A stretch of DNA of 35,016 nucleotides from NCBI GenBank assembly GCA_009779915.1, contig WRBA01000021.1, positions 1-35,016 on the forward strand, written 5' to 3'. Shown piece after piece: positions 13,469 through 21,688 of this stretch; within the stretch, counting starts at the first letter, position 1, and every line of letters begins with the position of its first letter. The position numbers and the translations under genes were made by a program. The DNA comes from Defluviitaleaceae bacterium (lineage in GTDB: Bacteria; Bacillota; Clostridia; Lachnospirales; UBA5962). Below the pieces are notes generated by a model. The model saw only the letters and a list, made by a program, of their open reading frames with translations, was not told the origin of the DNA and made no database searches.

Positions 13469-14993
13469 CATTGCGACTACTATCAAGAAATACGCCGTAC
13501 CCAATATCCCCTACTTATTTATCATGTGGGCTTGCTTGAAGCTTGGCACTGCGTTTAGATTAGCAGAGGGAGCAAACATAGGTGAACAGCTTATAAATAT
13601 CACTGATACTCTAGCCCCAGCATTTACAAGCTTTGCACCGGGACTTAACCCCTTTGACTGGCTTGTGGGCTTAGTTGGTGCGGTGCTAATCCGTATTTAT
13701 GTACATGGGCGCACCAAAAAAGCGCGTAAATTTAAGCGCGATATGGAATACGGCTCCGCACGTTTTGGTACATCAGCCGATATAAAGCCGTTTATCAACC
13801 CTAAATTCAAGGATAATGTTATTCTAACAGGTACGGAATATCTAACCATGAACACCCGCCCTGCTAACCCAAGTAACGCACGTAATCTTAACTGCTGTAT
13901 TATCGGTTCATCAGGTTCCGGCAAGACCCGGTTCTGGCTTACCCCTAATCTGCTTCAAGGGCATTCGTCTTATGTTTGTGTAGACCCGAAGGGGCAAATT
14001 TTGGGACAAGTAGGCACTTTCTTAAAGCGTCAGGGGTACAAAATCAAAATCTTTAACAGTATAGATTTTAGTCTTTCGCAGCATTACAATCCCATAATTT
14101 ACCTAAAAACAGAATCGGATATTTTGAAATTTGTAAATGCTTTAATCCAAAACACTCAAGGAGAAGGCAAGGAAAGCGACCCATTTTGGACAAAAACGGA
14201 AACATTGTTATACTGTGCCTTGCTTGGCTATATCGTATTTGAGGCACCAGAAGAGGAGAAACATATATCCACCCTTGTGGATATGATTAACAGCATGGAA
14301 ACAAAGGAATCTGATGAGAACTTTAAAAACCCTGTAGATTATATGTTCCTTGGTTTAGAAAAACGCAAGCCCGACCACTTCGCAGTACGGCAGTACAAGA
14401 AATTCCGTCTAGCCGCAGGCAGCAAAACGATGAAAAGTATACTTATATCCTGTGGGGCTAGGCTTGCGCCCTTTGATATCGGGCAGCTTAGAGAGATTAT
14501 GAGCTATGATGAGCTTGAGCTTGACCGAATGGGGGATAGAAAAACAGCTACATTCTTTATTATTTCAGATGTTGATACGACTTATAACTTTCTTGTAGCT
14601 CTTGCTTTTTCACAGATGTTTACTCTTTTATGCGAACGAGCAGACAATAAGTATGGCGGCAGACTACCTTATCACGTAAGAGTTTTATGGGATGAGGCGG
14701 CGAATACCGGGCAGGTACCGCAGTTGGAAAAGCTTGTTGCTGTTATCCGCTCACGCGAAATTAGTTTATGCCTGTTTCTACAGGCACAGAGCCAGCTTAA
14801 AGCCATTTACAAAGACCATGCTGAGACAATTTTAGGGAACATGGACTCTGTTATATTTTTAGGCGGTCGGGAAAGTTCCACTGTCAAGGAAATTTCCGAA
14901 AACTGGTTGGGGAAAGCAACTATATCTATGCAAACAGAAAGCGTAACCAAAGGACAACAGCAGTACAGCCAAACCAAACACCCGAACCGCTAA
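13455..14993 (+). CDS. PcfC/VirD4-type coupling ATPase, C-terminally truncated
   Basis: The T4SS coupling protein brings the relaxase-DNA complex to the channel. Two N-terminal membrane segments (about 13-30 and 62-82) precede the ATPase domain with Walker A GSSGSGKT (151-158) and Walker B VRVLWDEAAN, followed by the Q-rich motif SLCLFLQAQSQLKAIY. The start ATG 13455 (or 13458) overlaps pcfB; a longer in-frame start would lie inside pcfB. The family normally runs on roughly another hundred residues after the segment YSQT, but here TAA comes at once. Base composition changes near 14,945-14,985 to strongly A+C-rich, marking a recombination junction with the relaxase fragment downstream. The enzyme is probably non-functional. 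Confidence 0.9.
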   Translation: MMSGNIATTIKKYAVPNIPYLFIMWACLKLGTAFRLAEGANIGEQLINITDTLAPAFTSFAPGLNPFDWLVGLVGAVLIRIYVHGRTKKARKFKRDMEYGSARFGTSADIKPFINPKFKDNVILTGTEYLTMNTRPANPSNARNLNCCIIGSSGSGKTRFWLTPNLLQGHSSYVCVDPKGQILGQVGTFLKRQGYKIKIFNSIDFSLSQHYNPIIYLKTESDILKFVNALIQNTQGEGKESDPFWTKTETLLYCALLGYIVFEAPEEEKHISTLVDMINSMETKESDENFKNPVDYMFLGLEKRKPDHFAVRQYKKFRLAAGSKTMKSILISCGARLAPFDIGQLREIMSYDELELDRMGDRKTATFFIISDVDTTYNFLVALAFSQMFTLLCERADNKYGGRLPYHVRVLWDEAANTGQVPQLEKLVAVIRSREISLCLFLQAQSQLKAIYKDHAETILGNMDSVIFLGGRESSTVKEISENWLGKATISMQTESVTKGQQQYSQTKHPNR

Positions 14994-15010
14994 CAGGCTA
15001 TGCGGCTATC

Positions 15011-15676
15011 TTGGTAAAACAGCAAGCCAAAAAAGACGGAACATACCCAACCACTCCACCGCCACAACCGCCACCAATAGCAGAAGTCAACATTTTAGAA
15101 ATGCTTAAAACCATGTTGAGCGACCCACAAGCAAAAGCCAAAGCACAACGCATCACTTCTTTATCCGTTGTCAAATCTGCCGTTGAATTTTTGGAGCAAT
15201 ACAACATCACCACGCTATCAAAATTACAAAAAACCCTTGCCGCTACCGAAACCAAATTCGATACGGTAAACGAAAGAACCAAAGCAGTAGAGGAACGGCT
15301 GAAAAAACTAAACCCACTAATCAAACAAGCCGACCTTTATCTGCAACACAGAGAAATCAACAGGCAATACAAACAGCAAAAACCCAAACACAAATACCAA
15401 TTTTTTGAAACCCACCGTACAGAATTAACCCTCTATCAAGCCACCGAGCGTTTTCTACAAGCCAACCTTGACGGCAAGACCCTAAACACAAAAGCATGGA
15501 ATAAAGAAGCGGCAGAACTTACCGCAGAAAAAGATAAACTCTACCAAGACTACAAAGGGCTAAAAGAGGGCGTTCGCCAAATAGGGTTAGTGCGGCGAAG
15601 TGTCGAGCATATTTTGGACAACACCGAAAAAATGGAACAGCCACAGCAACAAAGACGGCACGATATGGAACGATAA
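15011..15676 (+). pseudogene. C-terminal fragment of a second relaxase
   Basis: The 221-residue frame (nominal TTG start) resembles the coiled-coil C terminus of the intact relaxase at 27546-28982. The shared pattern covers FLEQYNIT...LQKTL, a KxKYQFFETHR segment against the EGYKAAKYSNIYLAEHEADI segment, the closing VRRSVEHILD against KSNIDHLLG, and both end in DMER before the stop. Identity is low, so it derives from a different element. The frame is open upstream to about 14,950 (…LTGYAAIL before the TTG) in a different frame from the coupling ATPase. No relaxase catalytic domain remains. The strand is unusually rich in A and C. Expression is doubtful. Confidence 0.65.
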
Positions 15677-15680
15677 GGAA

Positions 15681-15715
15681 TGGGTTGCTGATTTTGTGAA
15701 AATAATCAGCAACCC
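15681..15715. terminator. Bidirectional hairpin at the R-M cassette end
   Basis: TGGGTTGCTGATT (15681-15693) and AATCAGCAACCCA (15703-15715) form a perfect 13-bp stem. It lies between the convergent relaxase fragment and the methyltransferase gene and probably terminates one or both transcripts, although T tracts are short. Confidence 0.65.
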
Positions 15716-15728
15716 ATATGATTTATTA

Positions 15729-16706
15729 TTATACGTTTTCAAGTGTTTCCATTACGGCTTTTGAGATATGCCAAAACATAACTGGAGCAATAGCATTTCC
15801 GATTTGTCGGTAAGCATCTGCCTCACTGCCTGCAAATTCAAATGAATCTGGAAAGGACTGTATGCGAGCGGCTTCTCTTGGCGTAAACCTTCTATACAGC
15901 TCCTTGTCAGGGTCAACAAGCAGAACAGGATCACGAGAGTTCAGGCTAACCTTTGCGAGGTGACTTGTTATTGTCAGGCAAGGCTCATCAAGATTTTGAT
16001 ATAATCCACGCTTCATATTACTTTTCGCGTTTTTCATACCTTGTACAGCTCGCTCAGAAAAATAGTATTTCTGTTCATCGATATCCAGTTTATGAACAGC
16101 TACTGATAATGGAACTGGTTTTTCAGTTGTTGTAGGTTCAGGAAATTCAAATTCCCTTTCTAAATCATTTCTAACGCCAATAAGAAAAACTCTTTCTCTG
16201 CGTTGTGGGACTCCATACTCAGCGGCGTTTATAAGGCGGTACGTTACTGTATACCCAGCTTCTTCAAACGCTTCTTTTACACGCTCTAATATTTTTCCTT
16301 TTTGCAATGTCATAAAGCCTTTAACATTCTCGGCTATAAATACTTTTGGCTTCTTGGCTCGAACAATCCTTACCATTTCCTTGTACAAGTTAGCACGGTC
16401 ATCGGATGGGTCTTTTGTTGGATTAACAGTGCTAAATGATTGACAAGGGAAACCACCAACAAGGACATCATGTTCTGGAATTTCATCTTCATGAACATCT
16501 CTTATATCGCTAACCACTACATTTGCACACTTAAAGTTAAGCTTATGTGTATTGATTGCCTTTTGGTCGATATCCAAAGCATAAACTAACTCATATGGTA
16601 GCTTAGCATATCTCTTCCTATTGAAGATAAAGCCGCCAATCAATCCACGGTCAGCACCCCCACACCCTGAAAACAATGAAACAACTTTAAGCATTTTCGG
16701 TAGCAC
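15729..16706 (-). CDS. C5-cytosine DNA methyltransferase 1
   Basis: A 325-residue Dcm-type enzyme that methylates cytosine C5 using S-adenosylmethionine. The ordered motifs are all present: I (VVSLFSGCGGADRGL), IV with catalytic Cys (GGFPCQSFS), VI (AENVKGF), VIII (QRRERVFLIGVR), and IX/X (TPREAARIQSFPDSFEF, RQIGNAIAPVM). The target-recognition stretch between VIII and IX is short. The first 20 bases overlap the end of the nuclease gene, so it is translated from the same minus-strand message. It is last in the four-gene cassette. The recognition sequence cannot be read from the protein. Confidence 0.95.
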   Translation of the reverse strand: MLPKMLKVVSLFSGCGGADRGLIGGFIFNRKRYAKLPYELVYALDIDQKAINTHKLNFKCANVVVSDIRDVHEDEIPEHDVLVGGFPCQSFSTVNPTKDPSDDRANLYKEMVRIVRAKKPKVFIAENVKGFMTLQKGKILERVKEAFEEAGYTVTYRLINAAEYGVPQRRERVFLIGVRNDLEREFEFPEPTTTEKPVPLSVAVHKLDIDEQKYYFSERAVQGMKNAKSNMKRGLYQNLDEPCLTITSHLAKVSLNSRDPVLLVDPDKELYRRFTPREAARIQSFPDSFEFAGSEADAYRQIGNAIAPVMFWHISKAVMETLENV

Positions 16707-18102
16707 CCCCTTCGTGATTTATCACTTCATCCACCGCAGTATTACCAAAGTCAAGGCGATAGTTTGTTGGAACGGCTTGTATTAAATTATCTTTGCACTT
16801 TTGAGCTATGTCAGTTAGTACAAACATAATCACCGAATCACGCACAAGATAAACTCTGAAGATTGAATATGAATCCTTGTGTTGCTGTGAGGCCACCCAC
16901 TCATTTCTTGTCATGCTAAGTGTATCAATCCAATTAGGATTATTTATATCGGGAGCTGTAACACGTTTTGTAGCTTTAACTTCAATATACTTGACAAAAT
17001 CAGCATCGTCACCATTTTTAGCAACAACTGATTGAATGTCGTAACCAAGACCTCTTGTTTTTCCGAGATGTATAACTTTCCCTGCAAGCCTAAAGTTAAA
17101 ATCTGTTACTCTACGCTTTTCATACTCGTAAACAAACCTTTCGCCCTCATCACCAATTGCAATTGTGCTTTCTCTATCTGATTCATTACTTGTCTTCTCA
17201 TTTTCGATATCTACAGTGATTCCAAGCGCTTCGGCAGAAGTATCAAAATCCTTAGCCCGATCTGAAAGTTGTGAGAAATAAAAATCCCAATCAGTATAAA
17301 ATGCTTTGCGACCATCGGCACTATCTAAGTCATAAGAGTATACATCAAAAGCAGGCTCTTGTTCATACATACTTGCAAATATTTGAACAGTTGCTATCTC
17401 ATGTGGATTGATAGAAACTTCTCCATTTGTTACAATGACAAGGTTTGATAGTTCAAGCAGATTGATTTGTTCATTTATGTGTTGGTTTGCGTTAGAACCG
17501 CTTCCAACACTGCGTTCGACACCGTTTTTCTTATCTAAAGCAATAGTGTCGTATACTTCAAGTGGATTGGCTATCCCTTGAAGCACATCAAGAGAATTAA
17601 GTATATAATATCCGATATCCTTTTTAGTTAAGATTTCATTATTGCTTTTTGCCAGTAGCATTACTTTAAGGATAAAAGGGAATTGTCGAATATTTATTTT
17701 GCTATCAATTCGTTCTTTCACGGTATTGATTTTTTGGCTTCCATTTGGAAATTGCATTTTATAACAAATATCTTTGAAAAAAGCAGGTGTGTCACTGTCA
17801 GATAAGAACTTCAATGTTCTTTCGGACGGATAAACAATACCATCATCAGAAGTATAGTACATTCCGAATAATTGCCCAGCGATTTCAGTCCGATGATTGT
17901 TAAGTGTCTTAAGGGTGGGAGCAATAGTGAAAGCTGAGCTAAAAGTGTCGTTGAACTTTGATTTGAACTCATCAACTTTGCATGGACATACCGTATCAAT
18001 TATATTCGCATAAAGCGGAAGTAAATTATCCATTTCGCTTTGAGATTTACCTCTAATAATAGTGCAACGATATTGATTAGCAGGATTATACATGAATTTC
18101 AT
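16687..18102 (-). CDS. DUF3883-domain protein, likely restriction endonuclease
   Basis: A 471-residue protein without clear homology in its first 300 residues. The C-terminal part (about 315-440) is a DUF3883/NOV_C-like domain: GDEGERFVYEYEKRR, GLGYDI (351-356), IEVKAT (about 373-378) and SMTRNEW. The Asp of GYD and the E-x-K of EVKATK fit a PD-(D/E)xK nuclease centre. It sits between two cytosine methyltransferases and overlaps both (17 and 20 bases), which makes the restriction role the simplest reading. The N-terminal region probably recognises DNA. Nuclease activity is inferred from motif and context; the alternative is an accessory protein. Confidence 0.75.
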   Translation of the reverse strand: MKFMYNPANQYRCTIIRGKSQSEMDNLLPLYANIIDTVCPCKVDEFKSKFNDTFSSAFTIAPTLKTLNNHRTEIAGQLFGMYYTSDDGIVYPSERTLKFLSDSDTPAFFKDICYKMQFPNGSQKINTVKERIDSKINIRQFPFILKVMLLAKSNNEILTKKDIGYYILNSLDVLQGIANPLEVYDTIALDKKNGVERSVGSGSNANQHINEQINLLELSNLVIVTNGEVSINPHEIATVQIFASMYEQEPAFDVYSYDLDSADGRKAFYTDWDFYFSQLSDRAKDFDTSAEALGITVDIENEKTSNESDRESTIAIGDEGERFVYEYEKRRVTDFNFRLAGKVIHLGKTRGLGYDIQSVVAKNGDDADFVKYIEVKATKRVTAPDINNPNWIDTLSMTRNEWVASQQHKDSYSIFRVYLVRDSVIMFVLTDIAQKCKDNLIQAVPTNYRLDFGNTAVDEVINHEGGATENA

Positions 18103-19195
18103 GCTCCTTATCGAGTAAGATTTTTATTTCTCGTGCAATGGATTCGGCTAATAACGGAGGAACAGCATTACCAACTTGTTTCAGTTGGCTTGTCTTTATA
18201 CCAACAAATTCAAACATATCAGGGAAAGACTGTATTCTTGCCGATTCTCTAACTGTTGGAACACGATTAGCCCTATAGTGGAAATGGTGATTATGCCCTG
18301 TATCTATGGTAAAGCATGGTCTTGAACTATCCATCCGTGTCCATGCAATATTTACTTTTCTTGTACTCCATAATTCTTCTGGAAGAGATTTATAGTTACC
18401 TCCATCAGGAACCATCGCTATTATCTCTTTTGTTCTTTCTTTATGGAGTGTTATGGAGTGGTTAAGTATTGAAGCACTTCCTGAACGCATCTTCTCTTGG
18501 TATTCTGTGTTCGCAGGTAACTGATAATCGATATTTTCACCAAGTACAGCATCATCAGGTACAAAATCTAAATCAGATATTGCATCCTCACAATTTAATA
18601 AAGGTTTATCTGCTTCATTTCCATTTTCTTTTTTAGGAAAAACAAACTCGCTAGTGTGTCTAACCTTTTTTGTGTTTATTCCTACCAAAAAAACTCTTCG
18701 TCGCTGTTGAGGGACGCCATAATTGTCTGCCGACAAAATTTCATAGCTAACCTTATAGCCTAAAGCTGTGAAATCAGCAACTACATTTTCGATGGCTTTC
18801 CCATTAAATAGCCGAACTAGCCCCGGCACATTTTCCAACACAAAAATTTTGGGTTTTATATCGCTGACAATCCTCACAAATGATTTATACAGCTCATTTC
18901 TTGGGTCATCCTCGTTTCTCTTGCCTGAAATTGAGAAACCTTGACACGGAGGACCGCCAATAATAACGTCAATATCATCTTTAGCCAAGTCAAGCAAATC
19001 AGTAATATCCTTGCCGTCAACCCCTATGATGTCCCTATTCAAGATAGTTGAATTAGGCAAATTATGCTTAAAAGTAGTTGTCGCATCCGCCCAAGAGTCA
19101 ATACCTAATTTTACGTTAAATCCAGCCTGAAGAAATCCGAGAGAAAAGCCTCCACAGCCACAGAATAAATCAATTACGTTATACTGTTTCGACAC
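18086..19195 (-). CDS. C5-cytosine DNA methyltransferase 2
   Basis: A 369-residue Dcm-type enzyme, distinct from its neighbour. Motifs are complete: I (VIDLFCGCGGFSLGFLQAGF), IV (GGPPCQGFSISG), VI (ENVPGLVRLF), VIII (QQRRRVFLVGI), IX (RESARIQSFPDMFEF) and X (LKQVGNAVPPLLA). It has a longer recognition region than methyltransferase 1. It starts one base into the HTH gene's stop and overlaps the nuclease gene downstream. Two C5 methyltransferases in one system usually mean that the target is asymmetric, each enzyme handling one strand; this is inference. Confidence 0.95.
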   Translation of the reverse strand: MSKQYNVIDLFCGCGGFSLGFLQAGFNVKLGIDSWADATTTFKHNLPNSTILNRDIIGVDGKDITDLLDLAKDDIDVIIGGPPCQGFSISGKRNEDDPRNELYKSFVRIVSDIKPKIFVLENVPGLVRLFNGKAIENVVADFTALGYKVSYEILSADNYGVPQQRRRVFLVGINTKKVRHTSEFVFPKKENGNEADKPLLNCEDAISDLDFVPDDAVLGENIDYQLPANTEYQEKMRSGSASILNHSITLHKERTKEIIAMVPDGGNYKSLPEELWSTRKVNIAWTRMDSSRPCFTIDTGHNHHFHYRANRVPTVRESARIQSFPDMFEFVGIKTSQLKQVGNAVPPLLAESIAREIKILLDKEHEIHV

Positions 19196-19416
19196 TAACT
19201 AGCACCCCCGGCTTTAACTTCTGTAATTTCAACAATGTCACCAACATCACAATGGAAAACTTGGCAAATACGCATAAGTGTATCCATCGAAACAGAGTCG
19301 TTTTTGCTTAACTTGGCTATTACATTTGAACTCAATCCCGCCTTTTGACGAAGCTGAGTTTTGTTCATATTCTGGTCAATCATCAGTTTCCAAAGCTTAT
19401 TATAACTAATTGCCAA
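19195..19416 (-). CDS. XRE-family HTH regulator of the R-M cassette
   Basis: A 73-residue Cro/CI-type DNA-binding protein: AISYNKLWKLMIDQNMNKTQ, LRQKAGLSSNVIAKLSKNDS and DTLMRICQVFHCDVGDIVEI. I chose TTG 19416, 8 nt after GGGAGG, because family members begin with the residues that follow (AISYNKLW). An ATG at 19464 has no ribosome site and overlaps the -10 region. It is first in the operon and adjoins methyltransferase 2, so it likely acts like a C protein that times restriction relative to methylation. The symmetric sequence CTATG...CATAG at 19444-19464 downstream of the promoter is a candidate operator. Confidence 0.87.
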   Translation of the reverse strand: MAISYNKLWKLMIDQNMNKTQLRQKAGLSSNVIAKLSKNDSVSMDTLMRICQVFHCDVGDIVEITEVKAGGAS

Positions 19417-19462
19417 GCGGCACGCCTCCCTACCAGTCACTTTATCTATGTATCTATACACC

Positions 19463-19491
19463 ATAGTAACCTAGCTACACTCATTTGTCAA
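19463..19491 (-). promoter_or_regulatory. Strong promoter of the R-M operon
   Basis: On the minus strand TTGACA (19491-19486) and TACTAT (19468-19463) are separated by exactly 17 bp. Transcription would start near 19456 and run through the HTH, methyltransferase 2, nuclease and methyltransferase 1 genes. Confidence 0.8.
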
Positions 19492-19650
19492 TAAAATGTC
19501 CTCTAATGGTGATGTATTGTTCTTGTTTGTGCGTTTAATCTTTTCGGATAGGGAGGGGCAATATTTCTCATGTAACAAACATATCGTGATAAGTATTTTC
19601 AACAGCTTTGCTTAAATAAATATTTCCGATTCAAAAACAGTCCTTGACAA
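19492..19650. other. Non-coding right flank of the R-M cassette
   Basis: I see no gene. The stretch separates the cassette promoter from the truncated VirB4 gene and is AT-rich, unlike the neighbouring ICE coding DNA. The junction with ICE sequence is near 19,645-19,655, where the VirB4 family pattern NPNG begins in frame directly after a TGA. Confidence 0.5.
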
Positions 19651-20712
19651 CACAACCCCAATGGTATGTACTTAGGAGTGCCTGGGAGCGGTAAATCTTT
19701 TGCCGCAAAGCGTGAACTGCTTAACGTGTTCCTTGCCACTACGGATAAAATAATCGTAGTAGACCCTATGGGGGAATATTCGCCACTTATAGAGCGGATG
19801 GGCGGTCAAGTAGTGGAGATTGCCCCTAACAGCCTTCATCATATAAACCCTTTAGACATAATAAAGACCGTGACTCCTAATGATGAAAACCCAATGGCGT
19901 TAAAGAGTGATTTTATTTTATCATTTTGCGAATTAATTGTTGCAGGAAAAGATGGGCTGCAACCTATTGAGCGTACCATTATTGATAGATGTGTACGCTT
20001 GCTTTATAGGGATTACCTCTATTCCGACAAAAACAATATCCCTATGCCAACCTTGCAAGACTTGTACAACATACTTTGTGAACAGGAGGAGCCGGAGGCT
20101 AAAAGACTAGCTGTGGCGTTGGAGATATACGTTAGCGGTTCTCTCAATGCCTTTAGTTATGAAACGAATGTAAACCTTGATAGTCGTGTCATTTGCCTAG
20201 ACTTAAAGCAGTTAGGCGCTGGGCTTAAAACAATTGCCATGCTCATTATGCAAGACCTTGTTTGGAGTCAGGTATCAAGAAATTTCGCCGAGGGTATTGC
20301 TACTTGGTGCTTCTTTGATGAATTTCATATGCTCTTAAAGGACGAGCTAACCGCAAGCTATTGTGTAACTATCTGGAAGATGTTACGTAAAAAGGGTTGT
20401 GTTCCCAGCGCACTTACACAGAATGTGAAAGACCTTTTGGCGAGTAGAGAAATAGAAAATATTCTTGAAAATAGCGACTTTTTGGTACTTTTATCACAGG
20501 CACAGGGAGACAGGCAGATACTAGCTAAGCAGTTAGGTATATCTGAACATCAACTTTCATATGTAACTCATTCAAACAGTGGTGAGGGATTATTATTCTT
20601 TGGTAATACAACCATTCCATTTGTAGACCGCTTTCCTCAAGGTGAAATTTATAGCTTACTTACAACCCGACCCGAAGATTTGGCGAGGGCGGGGGGTGTC
20701 CAAAAGATATAG
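19651..20712 (+). pseudogene. VirB4/TrsE-type T4SS ATPase, N-terminally truncated
   Basis: About 350 residues remain of an ATPase normally near 800 that powers the mating channel. The coding sequence resumes at NPNG just before Walker A GVPGSGKSF and continues with IIVVDPMGEYSPLIERMGG, HHINPLDI, Walker B ATWCFFDEFHML, and the conserved TQNVKDLLASREIENILENS. The frame upstream is stopped by TGA at 19644-19646. The first ATG (19666) lies inside the nucleotide-binding motif and has no ribosome site. The whole N-terminal half is therefore lost at the right edge of the R-M insertion. The remaining ATPase domain is unlikely to support conjugation. Confidence 0.88.
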
Positions 20713-20742
20713 CTACGATTTTGTTCGATATTTTATCCCACT

Positions 20743-20773
20743 AGGCTTGGTTAAATAAACCAAGCCTTTTTTA
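20743..20773 (+). terminator. Terminator after the VirB4 fragment
   Basis: AGGCTTGGTT (20743-20752) and AACCAAGCCT (20758-20767) form a perfect 10-bp stem with a 5-nt loop and a T tract. It separates the VirB4 fragment from the radical SAM gene. Confidence 0.88.
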
Positions 20774-20792
20774 TTTGGAAAGGAGAAATGCC

Positions 20793-21644
20793 ATGAGTTC
20801 CGGCTTTAAGGAATACAAGAGTATATGTAGAACAGTGGGCGGTAATGAAGGTGCAAAGTGCAAATACAATACTCGACTAGATGTTTATGGTTGCGGCTGT
20901 AGTCATGATTGCAAATATTGTTACGCCAAATCATTGTTATCTTTTCGAGGTCTTTGGGATGCAGACGCACCAAGGGTTGCAAACTTGAAAAAAGTTGAGA
21001 CGGCGATTGCTAAGCTTAAAAAGCACACTATTGTTAGATTAGGCGGCATGACAGATTGTTTTCAGCCTCTGGAAGAAAAGAAACGCATAACGCTTGAAAC
21101 AATTAAATTGCTTAATGCGTATGATATTGGCTATTTGATTGTGACAAAATCTCACTTGGTAGCAAATGACGAGTATTTAGCGGTTTTTAATAAACGTCTT
21201 GCACATATACAAATATCGGTGACATGCTTAGACGATGTAATAGCCGGCGACTATGAACGTGCCAGCCCTCCAAGCAAAAGGCTTAAAGCAATTTATGATT
21301 TACATCGTGCAGGGCTAGACGTTGCACTTAGGTTAAGCCCTCTAATGGAAGAATATATTGACTTTGATATGCTTAACTCATTGTCTATCTCAAAGTGTCT
21401 GGTCGAATTTTTGCGTGTCAATTCCACGATTAAAAAATGGTTTCCAGCTGTTGATTACACCAAGTACACCGTTAAGCATAGCAATTATTACCATTTGCCG
21501 CTTGCTGAAAAAATACGCATTCTGCAAAAAATCAAATTTGGCAATATATCTATTTGCGAAGATGTCACCGAACATTATGATTACTGGAAAAAGCATTATA
21601 ACCCGAATAGTGATGATTGTTGTAATTTAGGATTCATGGCGTGA
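20793..21644 (+). CDS. Radical SAM protein, SPL-like family
   Basis: A 283-residue enzyme with the radical SAM cluster motif CSHDCKYC (C-x3-C-x2-C) in YGCGCSHDCKYCYAKSLL, which binds a [4Fe-4S] cluster and cleaves S-adenosylmethionine. The following TIM-barrel segments include VRLGGMTDCFQPLEE and IGYLIVTKSH, like the spore-photoproduct-lyase-related group often carried by Firmicutes ICEs. Another Cys cluster (DDCCNLG) closes the protein. The start is ATG 20793, 7 nt after AAAGGAGA; an in-frame TTG at 20775 precedes that ribosome site. It follows a terminator, so it has its own transcription. The substrate is unknown; DNA repair or RNA modification are possibilities. Confidence 0.85.
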   Translation: MSSGFKEYKSICRTVGGNEGAKCKYNTRLDVYGCGCSHDCKYCYAKSLLSFRGLWDADAPRVANLKKVETAIAKLKKHTIVRLGGMTDCFQPLEEKKRITLETIKLLNAYDIGYLIVTKSHLVANDEYLAVFNKRLAHIQISVTCLDDVIAGDYERASPPSKRLKAIYDLHRAGLDVALRLSPLMEEYIDFDMLNSLSISKCLVEFLRVNSTIKKWFPAVDYTKYTVKHSNYYHLPLAEKIRILQKIKFGNISICEDVTEHYDYWKKHYNPNSDDCCNLGFMA

Positions 21645-21688
21645 TATGTTTAATCATTGTATTTTTGCAGAAAGGAGTATAGATAACC

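Noticed and set aside
14998-15324. 108-codon minus-strand frame
   Set aside because: It is antisense to the relaxase fragment, and its composition is the mirror of that A+C-rich strand.
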